Below the pieces are notes generated by a model that did no database searches, had not been told where the DNA came from, and was given only the letters and a program-made list of their open reading frames with translations. A DNA stretch of 64,000 nt from Deltaproteobacteria bacterium (GTDB lineage: Bacteria > Desulfobacterota > Desulfobulbia > Desulfobulbales > Desulfurivibrionaceae): the NCBI GenBank assembly GCA_013349295.1, contig DUZW01000006.1, forward strand, positions 1-64,000, in the 5' to 3' direction. This document shows, piece after piece, positions 6,967 to 16,538 of the stretch. How positions within the stretch are numbered: the first letter of the stretch is position 1; every line of letters begins with the position of its first letter. The position numbers and the translations under genes were made by a program.

Positions 6967-9324
6967 ATGCGCATCTCCATTTTTAAAAAAATTTTTCTCA
7001 GCCAACTTGCCCTGATTATTTTCGCCTCCGGCGGCATTTCACTGGTCAGTTATTTTTTCATGGTCCGGTTATATAATGAATCCCAGAACGATACCTTGCG
7101 GATTCTTTCCTCGTCAACGGCCGCAAAGGTTGCAACCAAAATCGCCCAGCAAAAGGCGACCCTCAAGGAAATCGCCGAGGCAAGGGAAGTAGCTCAGTAT
7201 GCTGAGAACTATCAGGAACCCCTTTTGGACAGACACCTGCTGCGTTATCAGGGGAAGTTCCCGGTCCTCAGCTATGTTGACAAGGATGGGAACCAGGATT
7301 TTAGCATGGTTAATGGGCATGTCGTTGAATCCTCAGATAATCTTGCCGGCATGGAGGTTTTTCGTGCCTCCCTGGCCGCCCCAAATCAGGCAATTCTCGG
7401 CGAGGTTGTATTTGACCAGGTTTTACAAACCCAGACCCTGGTTTTCGCTTACAGCAGGATTGAATATTTTGGCGACCAGTTTCTCGGCCAGATCCTTGGG
7501 AAAACACCATTGGCACAGATTGTCGCCCCTGCTGAGCACTGTATTTCTCAAGACAAGGGGTACTGTAGGGTTGTGGCCCCTGACGGCAAAATCCTTGGTG
7601 ATCCTGAGCAAAAAAATATAATGAAACAGCTGGTTATTAAAGATCAGCCCATTGGCCGGCTTTTTGCCAAGGACGCGGCAGAGCCCCATGGCCGAATTTA
7701 TCATGACACGGTCAACGGCCAGGATTGTTATTATGCCGTTGCCATGATCCCGGACACCCCCTGGCTGGTGATGTCGGTGCTGCCTGCCTATCAGTACGAC
7801 GCGGTACCCAGACTGTTCATGGATTTCTCCATTCTTCTTTTTCTTGTTCTTTTGCTCCTTGCGAGCATCTCCACCTTTTTTCTCGCCCAGGGCATCATTG
7901 CTCCGATCCAGAAACTTGTCCTAGCCACTATTGCTATGGGCAAAGGAGATTTTGAACAGCGGGTTGCAGTGGGCAACGATGAAATCGGTGATCTGGCAGA
8001 GTCCTTCAACACAATGGCGGAAAAACTCGGCAATGCCATGAACCGGGAAAAGCAGATCCTGGCCGCCGAAGCGTCCGCCCGGCTTAACGCCGAACTCGCC
8101 GATCAATACAAGAGCGAATTCCTTTCCAAAATCAGCCACGAATTGCGAACCCCGCTCAACAACGTTCTGGGCATGGCCGAACTGCTGGAAGATGGCGAAG
8201 GCTCCGGCAATCAGCGGGCAGAGATTGCGGCCATCAAGGAAGCAGGCCAAAACTTGCTTCAGATTGTCGAAGGCATTCTCGATTTTTCACGTTTGGAAAA
8301 CGGCACCATGAGCCTCACGCCGGTCCCCTTTGATCTCTACGCCAGCCTTGGCAGGTTGAAGAAAAAATATGAGCCGGCTGCCGAGGCAAAGGGAATCACC
8401 CTCTCGTACGAGGAATCGTCGGCGGTGCCCACCACGGTTGTTGGGGACCAAATCCGAATCACCCAGATTCTTGAAAATCTGCTGGACAACGCCATCAAAT
8501 TCACGGAACACGGGGAGGTCTCCCTGCGAGTTCGCCCTCTTGGCATCAAAGCCAGCAACAATCAGCATATCATCCATCTCCGCTTTGAAATAGCCGACAC
8601 GGGGTTTGGTATTCCCCTGGAACAGCAAACAGCCATGTTTGAGTCATTCAAGCAGTTTGAGTCCTATACGACGAGAAAAAAAGGAGGACTCGGGATTGGT
8701 CTGACCTTGTCGCATCAGCTCGTTGACCTCATGGGTGGAAAAATCGGCATGAAAAGCGAGCCGGGTAAGGGAAGCACCTTTTTTGTGGATTTGGACCTGC
8801 CGGTGGCCAAGGAAGAGGATGCCGAGGCTCCCGGGGTTTCAGGGACGCAGGCAGCGGCCGACACAGCGGATGCTGAAAGTGAGCAACATCCCATCAGTAA
8901 TAAGGGCATGAATATCCTTATCGCGGAAGATAATCCGGTAAACCAGATGTTGTTGCGCCTCATGCTTGAGATGCAGGGACATCATGTGCAGGTGACCGTG
9001 GATGGCAAGGAGGCTGTTGCCATCTATCAGAGCGAGAAAATTGACCTCATCATGATGGATGTACAGATGCCGGGGATGAACGGTTTCGAGGCAACGACCA
9101 TCATCCGGGAACTTGAGAAATGTACCGGCAGACATGTGCCGATCATTGCCGTTACCGCCCATGTCATGCCGGGCTATAGAGAGGAATGCCTCAGCGTGGG
9201 CATGGATAATTATCTGGCCAAGCCCTTCCGCATGCAGGAACTCTTCGGGATAATCGAAGAAACTCTTGCCCAATGTAACCGTTTACCGGAAACGAAAAAA
9301 CGTGGCTCGATTTCAGAAATATAA
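6967..9324 (+). CDS. Hybrid sensor histidine kinase (periplasmic sensor, HAMP, HisKA, HATPase, receiver)
   Basis: A 785 aa inner-membrane kinase. One membrane helix lies at about 12-33 and another at about 285-308, enclosing a periplasmic Cache-like sensor of about 250 residues. A HAMP linker follows (about 310-362). The HisKA box SKISHELRTPLNNVLGMAEL carries the phospho-accepting His near residue 389. The ATPase domain shows an N box (LLDNAIKF), ADTGFGIP and a GGLGIGLTLS lid. A C-terminal receiver (about 642-765) has DLIMMDVQMPGMNGFEA with the acceptor Asp near 697 and Lys in AKPF. It is probably co-expressed with the PstS-like protein 12 bases upstream. No separate response regulator is adjacent, so its output partner (an Hpt protein or another regulator) is not visible. 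Confidence 0.9.
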   Translation: MRISIFKKIFLSQLALIIFASGGISLVSYFFMVRLYNESQNDTLRILSSSTAAKVATKIAQQKATLKEIAEAREVAQYAENYQEPLLDRHLLRYQGKFPVLSYVDKDGNQDFSMVNGHVVESSDNLAGMEVFRASLAAPNQAILGEVVFDQVLQTQTLVFAYSRIEYFGDQFLGQILGKTPLAQIVAPAEHCISQDKGYCRVVAPDGKILGDPEQKNIMKQLVIKDQPIGRLFAKDAAEPHGRIYHDTVNGQDCYYAVAMIPDTPWLVMSVLPAYQYDAVPRLFMDFSILLFLVLLLLASISTFFLAQGIIAPIQKLVLATIAMGKGDFEQRVAVGNDEIGDLAESFNTMAEKLGNAMNREKQILAAEASARLNAELADQYKSEFLSKISHELRTPLNNVLGMAELLEDGEGSGNQRAEIAAIKEAGQNLLQIVEGILDFSRLENGTMSLTPVPFDLYASLGRLKKKYEPAAEAKGITLSYEESSAVPTTVVGDQIRITQILENLLDNAIKFTEHGEVSLRVRPLGIKASNNQHIIHLRFEIADTGFGIPLEQQTAMFESFKQFESYTTRKKGGLGIGLTLSHQLVDLMGGKIGMKSEPGKGSTFFVDLDLPVAKEEDAEAPGVSGTQAAADTADAESEQHPISNKGMNILIAEDNPVNQMLLRLMLEMQGHHVQVTVDGKEAVAIYQSEKIDLIMMDVQMPGMNGFEATTIIRELEKCTGRHVPIIAVTAHVMPGYREECLSVGMDNYLAKPFRMQELFGIIEETLAQCNRLPETKKRGSISEI

Positions 9325-9377
9325 ACGTTCAGCCGAGCTGATGACCGTTTACCTCCAGTTGCAGAAGTCGGCGTGAT

Positions 9378-10439
9378 ATGGCGGCCTACATTGTAAGACG
9401 CCTTTTGCTCATGATCCCTACGGTGTTCGGGATCATGCTTGTCACCTTTGCCGTCACCCAGTTTGTGCCGGGCGGACCGGTGGAGCGGATGCTCGCCCAG
9501 TTGCAGGGACAGGACCGTGCAGGCGGCGAGGTTCGGGCCAGCCGCAGTGTGGATATCTACCAGGGCAACAAAGGGCTCGACGAGGAGCGGGTGGCGCAGC
9601 TCACCAAGCTTTACGGCTTTGACAAGCCTCCGGTGGAGCGCTTCCTGACCATGATGAAAAACTATCTGGTCTTTGATTTCGGCCAGAGCTACTACCACCA
9701 CAACAGCGTGGTCGCCCTGGTCATTTCCAAACTGCCGGTCTCCATGTCCCTCGGGTTATGGTCTTTCCTCATCGTTTACGGGGTCTGCATCCCCTTGGGC
9801 ATTGCCAAGGCAATGCGGGAAGGCTCTCGCTTCGATGTCTTTACCAGCAGCGTCATCCTGGTGGGCTATGCCATCCCCGGCTTCGTTTTGGCCATCGCCC
9901 TCATCGTCCTCTTTGGCGGCGGGAGTTTTTTCAGCATCTTCCCATTGCGTGGTCTGGTCTCCGACAACTGGGCAGAGCTGGGTTTTGCCGCCAAGGTGGC
10001 GGATTACCTCTGGCACATGGTTCTACCCGTACTCTCCAGCACGGTGGGCAGCCTGGCGGTCATGACCCTGCTGACCAAGAACTCCTTTCTTGAAGAGATC
10101 CGCAAGCAGTACGTGCTCACCGCCAGGGCCAAGGGGTTGAGCGAAAAGCAGGTCTTGTACCGACATGTGTTCCGCAACGCCATCATCCCCATCATCACCG
10201 GTTTTCCCGGCTCCTTCATCACCGCCTTTTTCACCGGCAGCCTGTTGATTGAAACCATCTTTTCCCTTGACGGCATGGGGTTGCTGGCCTATGAATCCAT
10301 TCTCAACCGCGATTATCCGGTGGTGCTGGGCACCCTCTATTTTTTCACCATCATCGGTCTGATCTCCCGGTTACTCTCGGACCTCAGTTATGTTGTGGTG
10401 GACCCGCGCATCAGCTTTGAAAGTGTGGAGTCCCGGTGA
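9378..10439 (+). CDS. yejB: YejB-type peptide ABC transporter permease
   Basis: First membrane subunit of the Yej importer (353 aa, close to the usual 364). It begins with the typical helix AAYIVRRLLLMIPTVFGIML and has about six membrane segments. The binding-protein-dependent transport signature is the EAA-like loop TARAKGLSEKQVLYRHVFRNA near residues 250-270, where the ATPase docks. The stop overlaps the yejE start by 4 bases (GTGA), so translation is likely coupled. Substrate: short peptides and peptide-like compounds by family precedent. Confidence 0.92.
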   Translation: MAAYIVRRLLLMIPTVFGIMLVTFAVTQFVPGGPVERMLAQLQGQDRAGGEVRASRSVDIYQGNKGLDEERVAQLTKLYGFDKPPVERFLTMMKNYLVFDFGQSYYHHNSVVALVISKLPVSMSLGLWSFLIVYGVCIPLGIAKAMREGSRFDVFTSSVILVGYAIPGFVLAIALIVLFGGGSFFSIFPLRGLVSDNWAELGFAAKVADYLWHMVLPVLSSTVGSLAVMTLLTKNSFLEEIRKQYVLTARAKGLSEKQVLYRHVFRNAIIPIITGFPGSFITAFFTGSLLIETIFSLDGMGLLAYESILNRDYPVVLGTLYFFTIIGLISRLLSDLSYVVVDPRISFESVESR

Positions 10440-11470
10440 ATATAGAGCCCACCCCGCAGAAACTATCCTCCCGGCGCTGGCGGCGATTCAAGGCCAACAA
10501 GCGGGGCTTTTACAGCCTGATCATCTTTTCCATCTGCTTTTTCCTGAGCCTGGGCGCCGAAATCCTCAGCAACGACAAGCCGCTTCTTGTCTCCTATCAG
10601 GGAAGCCTCTATTTTCCTCTGCTTAAAGCGTATCCTGAAACCACCTTCGGCGGGGTGTTCGAGACCGAGACCGATTACCAGGATCCTTTTATCCGCCAAC
10701 GGCTCACTTCCGGCGGCAATCATGCCTTTTTTCCGCTCAACCATCACAGTTACGATTCCATCAACCTGCAGCTCAGGCAACCGGTTCCTTCTCCGCCCGA
10801 TGGTACCAACTATCTGGGCACCGATGACAGGGGGAGAGACGTCTTGGCCCGGTTGCTCTACGGCTTTCGCCTTTCGGTCATCTTCGCTTTTATCCTCACC
10901 GCCATCGGCACGGTCATCGGTATCATCACCGGAGCCTTGCAGGGGTATCTCGGCGGCCGCACCGATCTGTTCATGCAGCGCTTCATTGAGATATGGAGCG
11001 CCATGCCTGAACTGTACCTGCTGATCATCTTTGCCTCGATCTTCAAACCCAGTGTGCTGCTGCTCCTTATCCTGCTCTCGATCTTCGGCTGGATGGGACT
11101 GGCCGATTACGTGCGGGCCGAGTTTCTCAAAGGACGCAACCTCGATTATGTGAAGGCGGCCAAGGCGCTGGGCGTGGGCAACATCACCATCATGTTCCGC
11201 CACCTGCTCCCCAACGGAATGACCCCGGTGATAACCTTTCTACCCTTCCGCGTGAGCGGTTCCATCCTGGCCCTTACCAGCCTCGATTTTCTCGGCCTCG
11301 GTGTGCCGCCCCCTACCCCGAGCCTCGGGGAGCTGCTGGCCCAAGGCAAGAACAATATCGAAGCGTGGTGGCTCTCCCTGACCACCTTCGGGGTGCTGGT
11401 CGGAACCCTGATCCTGTTGATCTTCATAGGGGAAGCATTGCGGGAAACCTTTGATCCGAGGAAGGTGTGA
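10436..11470 (+). CDS. yejE: YejE-type peptide ABC transporter permease
   Basis: Second permease subunit (344 aa). The start is GTG 10436, overlapping the yejB stop. The N-terminus has the YejE pattern: a cytoplasmic SSRRWRRFKANKRGFYSL stretch, one helix, then a periplasmic region with the YPETTFGGVFETETDYQDP wording typical of this subunit. The core has five further helices and the loop KAAKALGVGNITIMFRHLLPNG that contacts YejF. The YLGTDDRGRDVLARLLYG motif near 125-140 is characteristic of Dpp/Opp C-type permeases. Sixty-one bases separate it from yejF. Confidence 0.92.
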   Translation: MNIEPTPQKLSSRRWRRFKANKRGFYSLIIFSICFFLSLGAEILSNDKPLLVSYQGSLYFPLLKAYPETTFGGVFETETDYQDPFIRQRLTSGGNHAFFPLNHHSYDSINLQLRQPVPSPPDGTNYLGTDDRGRDVLARLLYGFRLSVIFAFILTAIGTVIGIITGALQGYLGGRTDLFMQRFIEIWSAMPELYLLIIFASIFKPSVLLLLILLSIFGWMGLADYVRAEFLKGRNLDYVKAAKALGVGNITIMFRHLLPNGMTPVITFLPFRVSGSILALTSLDFLGLGVPPPTPSLGELLAQGKNNIEAWWLSLTTFGVLVGTLILLIFIGEALRETFDPRKV

Positions 11471-11531
11471 TGGCTGGTAAACAACCATGGCTCCCTGAAA
11501 TTTCGGCCGATTATACAAGTTGGAATAATTC

Positions 11532-13121
11532 ATGCTGCTTGAGCTGAAAAACCTTTCCGCTGGCTTTTACTCAGACCGCGGTTTTGCCCCGGTGCTGGAC
11601 AAGGTCTCCTTCGCCATTGCACCGGGGGAAACCGCAGCCCTGGTGGGCGAATCCGGTTCCGGTAAATCGGTGACCGCCCTTTCCATCCTGGGGCTGCTTG
11701 AAAAAGACACGGCCAAGATCGAGGGGCAGATCCTCTTCAACGGGGAAGATCTGGTCGCCTTTCCGGAAAACCGGCTGCGCAGGATTCGCGGTAACCGGAT
11801 CGCCATGATCTTCCAAGAGCCCATGACCTCGCTTAATCCCGTCTACTCCATCGGCGCCCAGTTGGTGGAACCGTTGATGCTGCATCAGAATCTTGCCAAA
11901 AAAGAGGCAGTGGAAAAAGCTGAGAATCTTCTTGAGCGTTGCGGTATTACTGACGCACCCCAGCGGCTGAACAGCTTTCCCCACCAACTCTCCGGCGGTC
12001 AGCGTCAGCGGGTGATGATCGCCATGGCTCTGGCCTGCCGCCCGGACCTCTTGATCGCCGACGAGCCGACCACAGCCCTCGATGTCACCATCCAAGCGCA
12101 AATCCTGGCCCTGATCAAGGAGATCCAACAGGAAATGAGCATGGCCCTGCTGCTCATTACCCACGATCTCAACATGGTGGAAAAGATCGCCCAACAGGTC
12201 CATATCATGCACCAGGGCAGGATCGTGGAAAGCGGCCCCACCGCAGAGGTGTTCCGCAACCCGCAGGATCCATACACCATCCATCTCCTGAACAGCGTGC
12301 CCCACGAGGCGCCCACCTCCAAAGGCAATCCTCCCCCGCTCCTGGCTGCGGCCAACCTCTCCTGCCATTTTCCGATCAAGGCCGGTTTTTTGCGTCGTAC
12401 GGTGAATTCCATCAAGGCGGTGGATGAGGTAACCCTAACGATCCGGCAGGGGACCACCTTCGGAGTGGTGGGCGAATCAGGCTCGGGGAAAAGCACCCTG
12501 GGCATGTGCTTGCTCAAGCTGGTCAACAGTCGGGGCAGCCTGATCTACGAGGGGCGCGATCTCCTGACCCTGTCCAACAGCCAGTGGCGGCCCCTGCGCC
12601 GCGATCTCCAGGTGGTGTTTCAAGACCCCTTCTCCTCCCTCTCGCCCCGTCTTAATGTAGGCCAGATTGTCGGCGAAGGTTTGAGCGTGCATGGCTTGGG
12701 CAACCGGGAGGAGCGGAAAAAACGGGTCGCTGAGGCGCTGGTCGAGGTCGGTCTTGAGCCGGAAATGATTGAGCGCTATCCCCACGAATTTTCCGGAGGT
12801 CAGCGACAGCGGATCGCCATCGCCAGGGCCGTGGTGCTCAAGCCGCGATTTCTGGTGCTGGACGAGCCCACCAGCGCCCTGGACATGACCATCCAGGCCC
12901 AGATCATCGAGCTGTTAAAAAAATTACAGGCCAGGCACGGCATCACCTACTTTTTCATCTCCCACGATCTACGGGTGGTCAAGGCCATGGCCGACGAGGT
13001 GGCGGTGATGCAGAATGGCCGCATTGTCGAATCGGGGCCAGCCGCGCAGCTCTTTACCAACCCCTCCCACCCCTACACCCGAAAGCTCTTTTCCGCAGCC
13101 TTTGATCTGGCTCCAGTCTGA
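11532..13121 (+). CDS. yejF: YejF-type duplicated ABC ATPase
   Basis: A cytoplasmic ATPase with two nucleotide-binding domains in one chain (529 aa, the same as E. coli YejF). It powers peptide import through YejBE. Domain 1: Walker A GESGSGKS, signature [15 protein letters not shown], Walker [14 protein letters not shown]. Domain 2: Walker [11 protein letters not shown]-loop [10 protein letters not shown], signature [15 protein letters not shown], Walker [13 protein letters not shown]. Each half ends with the oligopeptide-transporter C-terminal extension ([18 protein letters not shown]). It is the last gene of the run and converges with the kinase gene at 13215; I see no clear terminator in the 93-base gap. 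Confidence 0.94.
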   Translation: MLLELKNLSAGFYSDRGFAPVLDKVSFAIAPGETAALVGESGSGKSVTALSILGLLEKDTAKIEGQILFNGEDLVAFPENRLRRIRGNRIAMIFQEPMTSLNPVYSIGAQLVEPLMLHQNLAKKEAVEKAENLLERCGITDAPQRLNSFPHQLSGGQRQRVMIAMALACRPDLLIADEPTTALDVTIQAQILALIKEIQQEMSMALLLITHDLNMVEKIAQQVHIMHQGRIVESGPTAEVFRNPQDPYTIHLLNSVPHEAPTSKGNPPPLLAAANLSCHFPIKAGFLRRTVNSIKAVDEVTLTIRQGTTFGVVGESGSGKSTLGMCLLKLVNSRGSLIYEGRDLLTLSNSQWRPLRRDLQVVFQDPFSSLSPRLNVGQIVGEGLSVHGLGNREERKKRVAEALVEVGLEPEMIERYPHEFSGGQRQRIAIARAVVLKPRFLVLDEPTSALDMTIQAQIIELLKKLQARHGITYFFISHDLRVVKAMADEVAVMQNGRIVESGPAAQLFTNPSHPYTRKLFSAAFDLAPV

Positions 13122-13214
13122 ATGGCGTACTTTCTTCACTGATACTGGAAGTGTGGGAAGCTGCAACAGTTGAGACACCGGAACGCCGCTTAATTCCACC
13201 ATCTCCGGCGGGAA

Positions 13215-15401
13215 TCAGCCTGCCAGAATCCGATCGATTTCGGCGGACAGTTCCATGGTATCAAAGGGTTTACTGAGCATGGCCGCAAAGCCGTACTTCT
13301 TGTAATTGGCCATCACCGGATCGTTGGAATAGCCGCTGGCCACGATGACCTTGGCTTGGGGGTCAAAGTCGAGCAGCTCCCTGATCGTTTCCTTGCCGCC
13401 CATGCCGCCGGGAATGGTCAGGTCCATGATGGTCAAATCAATGGGGGTACCTGCCTCCAGATGCTCCCGGTACAGTCGAAGGGCTTCTTGACCGTCCGCG
13501 GCAAGGACCACTTTGTAGCCGAGGTGGTCGAGAACGTCCCTGGTGATGTCCCTGATCATCTCATCGTCGTCCATCACCAGAATCCTGGCCTGGCGGCCTG
13601 CCGCCTTCTTGCGTCTTATCACAGCAGGCTCTTCGGCTAATTTCGCCCCAGGAAAGGCGGGCAGATGGATGGTGAAGGTGGTGCCCTCCCCCACCTCGGA
13701 TTCCACCATGATTCGACCGCCGTGCTTGGCAACGATGGAATGGGTGACAGCGAGGCCCAGTCCGTGGCCCTCTTTCTTGGTGGTAAAATAGGGGTCGAAG
13801 ATGTTGTCCAACAGATTGGCGGGGATGCCGACCCCGCTGTCACGGATGACGATGCAGACATAGTTGCCGGAATCTTTTCCGTGCTTATCCTGATGAACAT
13901 TGCGGCAGGAGATATCCACCACTCCGCCGTCGAGCATGGCTTGAGCCGCATTGATGATGATATTCTGGACAACCTGACTGATCTGACCGGAATCCATCGA
14001 AACCGGCCAGAGATCATCGGCCAGCTGGAAGTTGCCGCGGACGTTGCTGCCCCGAAGGACGAATTCGGCGGAATCACGGATCACCTCGCCGATGGCGGCC
14101 AGCTGTTTGACCGGCTCACCACCCTTGGCAAAGGTGAGGAGCTGGCCGGTCAGCTTTTTGGCCCGCAGGGAGGCTTTTTTCGCTGCCTTCAGCAGGGAGC
14201 TGGTTTTTTCATCGCAGATGATCTGGCTCAAGGCAAGGTCGATATTGCCCAGAATGGCGGCCAGGATATTGTTGAAATCATGAGCGATCCCGCCGGCCAG
14301 TACTCCAACCGACTCCAGCTTCTTGACCTTGAGCATCTCCGCCGTCAGCCGGTTTTTTTCCGTTTCATCACGGAAAACCAGGACCGCGCCCACCATCTCG
14401 CTTTGTTCGTTGCGAATGGGGGCGGCGCTGTCGGCAACATCCCTTTCCCCCCCGCTTTTAACAGTCAGCAGGACATGGCCGGACAGCATGGTGATCTGAC
14501 CGGTCCGCAACACCTTCGCCACCGGGGTTTCCAACGGAGCGCGGGTCTCGCCGTCAATCAGTCGAAAAACCTCCTCAAGCGGATTTCCCATGGCATCGTG
14601 CTGTTCCCAACCGGTGAGTCGTTCCGCCGCCTTATTGAGCAGGGTCACCCGGCCCTCGATATCGGTGCAGATTACCCCCTCGCCGATACTGCGCAGGGTC
14701 ACCATCAGCCGTTCTTTTTCCGCAGCAAGCTCATGTTCGGCCCGATTGCGTTCCCCTACCTCCCGGTGGAGGTCTTCCACCACCCGGGTCAACTCGCGGG
14801 TCCGTTCTTTCACCCGGTCTTCCAGCAAGTCGTGAGCCTGATGCAGTTCTTCCTCCACCAGCTCTCGCCTGGTGATTTCCCGCTCCAGAGGTCTGATGGC
14901 CATGGACCTGAGAAGAAACCATAACACCGTGCCGATAAAAAACGTGACCGTTAGGGAAAAAAGAAGCAGATCCCGTTTGAATCGCTGGAGAGGCGCGGCT
15001 GACGGGGCCAAGTCCTTGACGATTTCCAGAGTCAGGAGATGCTGCCCCTCGAAATAGATCGGGGTGCTCACGAGGAGGACTTCTTCGGCGGGCAAGTCTC
15101 GCTTAAATTCAGCCAGGGTCTGCCCTTGCGGAAAAAAAGCATGAAGGGCAGCCACATCAGGAGTGTTCCTCCCCCACTGGAGGAGAAACTGCTCCACCGT
15201 GCTGAATTCCTGCTGCAGCATGGGCTCAACCACAAAGGCGCCGATCAGCTTCAGGTCATGATGAGCCTTTTCTTCCTGTTCCAGGGCATGTTTGTTCTGT
15301 TCCCGCAGAAAGAAGAAACTGTCCAGACCTACCAGGAACAGGGCCAGCACCAGAATGAAGGCCAGAATGGTTTGTCCGTATTTTTTGGAAAAAAACAGCA
15401 T
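13215..15401 (-). CDS. Hybrid sensor histidine kinase with PAS domain and receiver, paired with a PhnD-like protein
   Basis: A 728 aa membrane kinase. Two helices at about 10-32 and 145-167 flank a small periplasmic domain (about 110 residues). A coiled-coil linker then leads to a PAS domain (SIGEGVICTDIEGRVTLLNKAAERL, about 238-360). The histidine box has the HDFNNILAAILGNI form (His near 380) typical of the NtrB-related class. The ATPase has NIIINAAQAM, RDSGVGIP and GHGLGLA. The C-terminal receiver (about 608-725) has acceptor Asp in TIMDLTIPGGMGG and Lys in SKPFD. The ATG is 3 bases after the stop of the PhnD-like gene and has GGAG 8-9 bases upstream, so the two form an operon. Its output partner is not in the window. 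Confidence 0.9.
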   Translation of the reverse strand: MLFFSKKYGQTILAFILVLALFLVGLDSFFFLREQNKHALEQEEKAHHDLKLIGAFVVEPMLQQEFSTVEQFLLQWGRNTPDVAALHAFFPQGQTLAEFKRDLPAEEVLLVSTPIYFEGQHLLTLEIVKDLAPSAAPLQRFKRDLLLFSLTVTFFIGTVLWFLLRSMAIRPLEREITRRELVEEELHQAHDLLEDRVKERTRELTRVVEDLHREVGERNRAEHELAAEKERLMVTLRSIGEGVICTDIEGRVTLLNKAAERLTGWEQHDAMGNPLEEVFRLIDGETRAPLETPVAKVLRTGQITMLSGHVLLTVKSGGERDVADSAAPIRNEQSEMVGAVLVFRDETEKNRLTAEMLKVKKLESVGVLAGGIAHDFNNILAAILGNIDLALSQIICDEKTSSLLKAAKKASLRAKKLTGQLLTFAKGGEPVKQLAAIGEVIRDSAEFVLRGSNVRGNFQLADDLWPVSMDSGQISQVVQNIIINAAQAMLDGGVVDISCRNVHQDKHGKDSGNYVCIVIRDSGVGIPANLLDNIFDPYFTTKKEGHGLGLAVTHSIVAKHGGRIMVESEVGEGTTFTIHLPAFPGAKLAEEPAVIRRKKAAGRQARILVMDDDEMIRDITRDVLDHLGYKVVLAADGQEALRLYREHLEAGTPIDLTIMDLTIPGGMGGKETIRELLDFDPQAKVIVASGYSNDPVMANYKKYGFAAMLSKPFDTMELSAEIDRILAG

Positions 15402-15404
15402 GCG

Positions 15405-16259
15405 TTATTCTCCGGGCATGGGGCCAAGGTTGCGGGCGATATGGCGGAGCCCGTCGTAAACCTGGTCTGTGGCCGGCGCCATGCCGGTGGCGGTTTTCTG
15501 AATCGGGGTTAGCACTGCCGGGTCCTTGAGTTGCAGCAGGGCGCTACGCAGGCTCTTCACCAAGGGAGCGGGCAGTTTTTTTCCGGCCAGAAAGAGATGT
15601 TCCGGGACAGGCGGGCTTTTGGCCAAAATTCTTAAACCACGGGAAGCGTATTCGTGAAAAACCTCCTCCTTCAACCCACCCGCATCGTAAATCCCCCCCA
15701 AAATCGCCAGGGCTACATCGTTGTGGGAATTAAGAAAGGTGTAATGGCTGAGGCGGTCGACTCCAAGCCCTGCTTCCCGCAACATGAAGCGGGGCAGCAA
15801 GGTCCCCATGGTGGATTCTTTGTCGCCGAATGCGAAGCTTCTGCCGGCCAGATCCTGGATGGTTTTGATAGGCCCGTCCTGTCGCACGGCGATGACCCCG
15901 TGGAACTGGGCTTTACCGTTGCCCTCCACGGCAGCGAGAATAGTCTTGCTGCCGTGGAGTTCGCTCATATGGACGTAGGAAAACGGCCCGACAAAGGCAA
16001 TATCCGCCCGGTCCTCACCCAAACGCTTCTCATGATTCTCGTAACTCGGAGAAATCTTGATTTCGATCTTACGTCCGGTTTTTTCTTCAAGATAGCGCGC
16101 CAGGGGGGTAAACCGCCGCACCAGTTCAGGCGCGGGAAGATAGGGGTGGATCCATAGTTGCATTGGTGGTTCCGCAGCCCGGCACGGGAAAGAAGGCAGG
16201 ATACAGAGAAAAAACAATGCCAGGAAGAGCCGTGCGGCTTGTGCGGAAAAAAAGATCAT
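15405..16259 (-). CDS. PhnD-like periplasmic substrate-binding protein coupled to a hybrid kinase
   Basis: A secreted binding protein (284 aa) of the phosphate/phosphite/phosphonate PhnD family. It has a signal peptide ending near SFPCRAAEPP. The family blocks are LARYLEEKTGRKIEI, the ADIAFVGPFSYV segment (about residues 83-95), LAGRSFAFGDKESTMGTLLPR (about 135-155) and HNDVALAILGGIYDAGGL. No phn or ptx permease is present. The gene directly precedes, by 3 bases, a hybrid histidine kinase, so its likely job is ligand sensing. The Cys in PCRAAE is not in a good lipobox. Ligand unknown. Confidence 0.82.
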   Translation of the reverse strand: MIFFSAQAARLFLALFFLCILPSFPCRAAEPPMQLWIHPYLPAPELVRRFTPLARYLEEKTGRKIEIKISPSYENHEKRLGEDRADIAFVGPFSYVHMSELHGSKTILAAVEGNGKAQFHGVIAVRQDGPIKTIQDLAGRSFAFGDKESTMGTLLPRFMLREAGLGVDRLSHYTFLNSHNDVALAILGGIYDAGGLKEEVFHEYASRGLRILAKSPPVPEHLFLAGKKLPAPLVKSLRSALLQLKDPAVLTPIQKTATGMAPATDQVYDGLRHIARNLGPMPGE

Positions 16260-16326
16260 GAGTATGCCCCCGTTTTCACCTTGAGATCAGCTGTTTCAAT
16301 GTAGCACAGACAGCCACGAGCTCAAA

Positions 16327-16521
16327 TCATTTCCTTTTATTTTCGGCAGGTTGATTTCCGAATCCATGGCTCTTGTCATTTATCGGGAGAAATAAGAGCT
16401 CCCTAACCGCTTCGGCCTTGGTAATATTTTGCCGAAAAGATTTCAGGATGTCGAGAGATGGTCCATATCCAGTTGAGGAGCTTAAGATTAGGTCTTGAAT
16501 AATAGGAAAAAGAGATTTCAT
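16327..16521 (-). CDS. Possible small ORF downstream of the lipoprotein gene
   Basis: A 64-codon frame in the 279-base gap between the lipoprotein (16539) and the PhnD-like gene (16259). A strong AAGGAGG element lies directly against the ATG on the minus strand, which is too close for normal initiation. The peptide is polar with no known motif. It could be real or a coincidence; nothing else is visible in this gap. Confidence 0.2.
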   Translation of the reverse strand: MKSLFPIIQDLILSSSTGYGPSLDILKSFRQNITKAEAVRELLFLPINDKSHGFGNQPAENKRK

Positions 16522-16538
16522 CCTCCTTGAGGATACAC

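Noticed and set aside
13665-14924. A 419-codon plus-strand frame
   Set aside because: It is antisense to the hybrid kinase at 13215, which has intact kinase and receiver motifs; the frame's composition is not protein-like.
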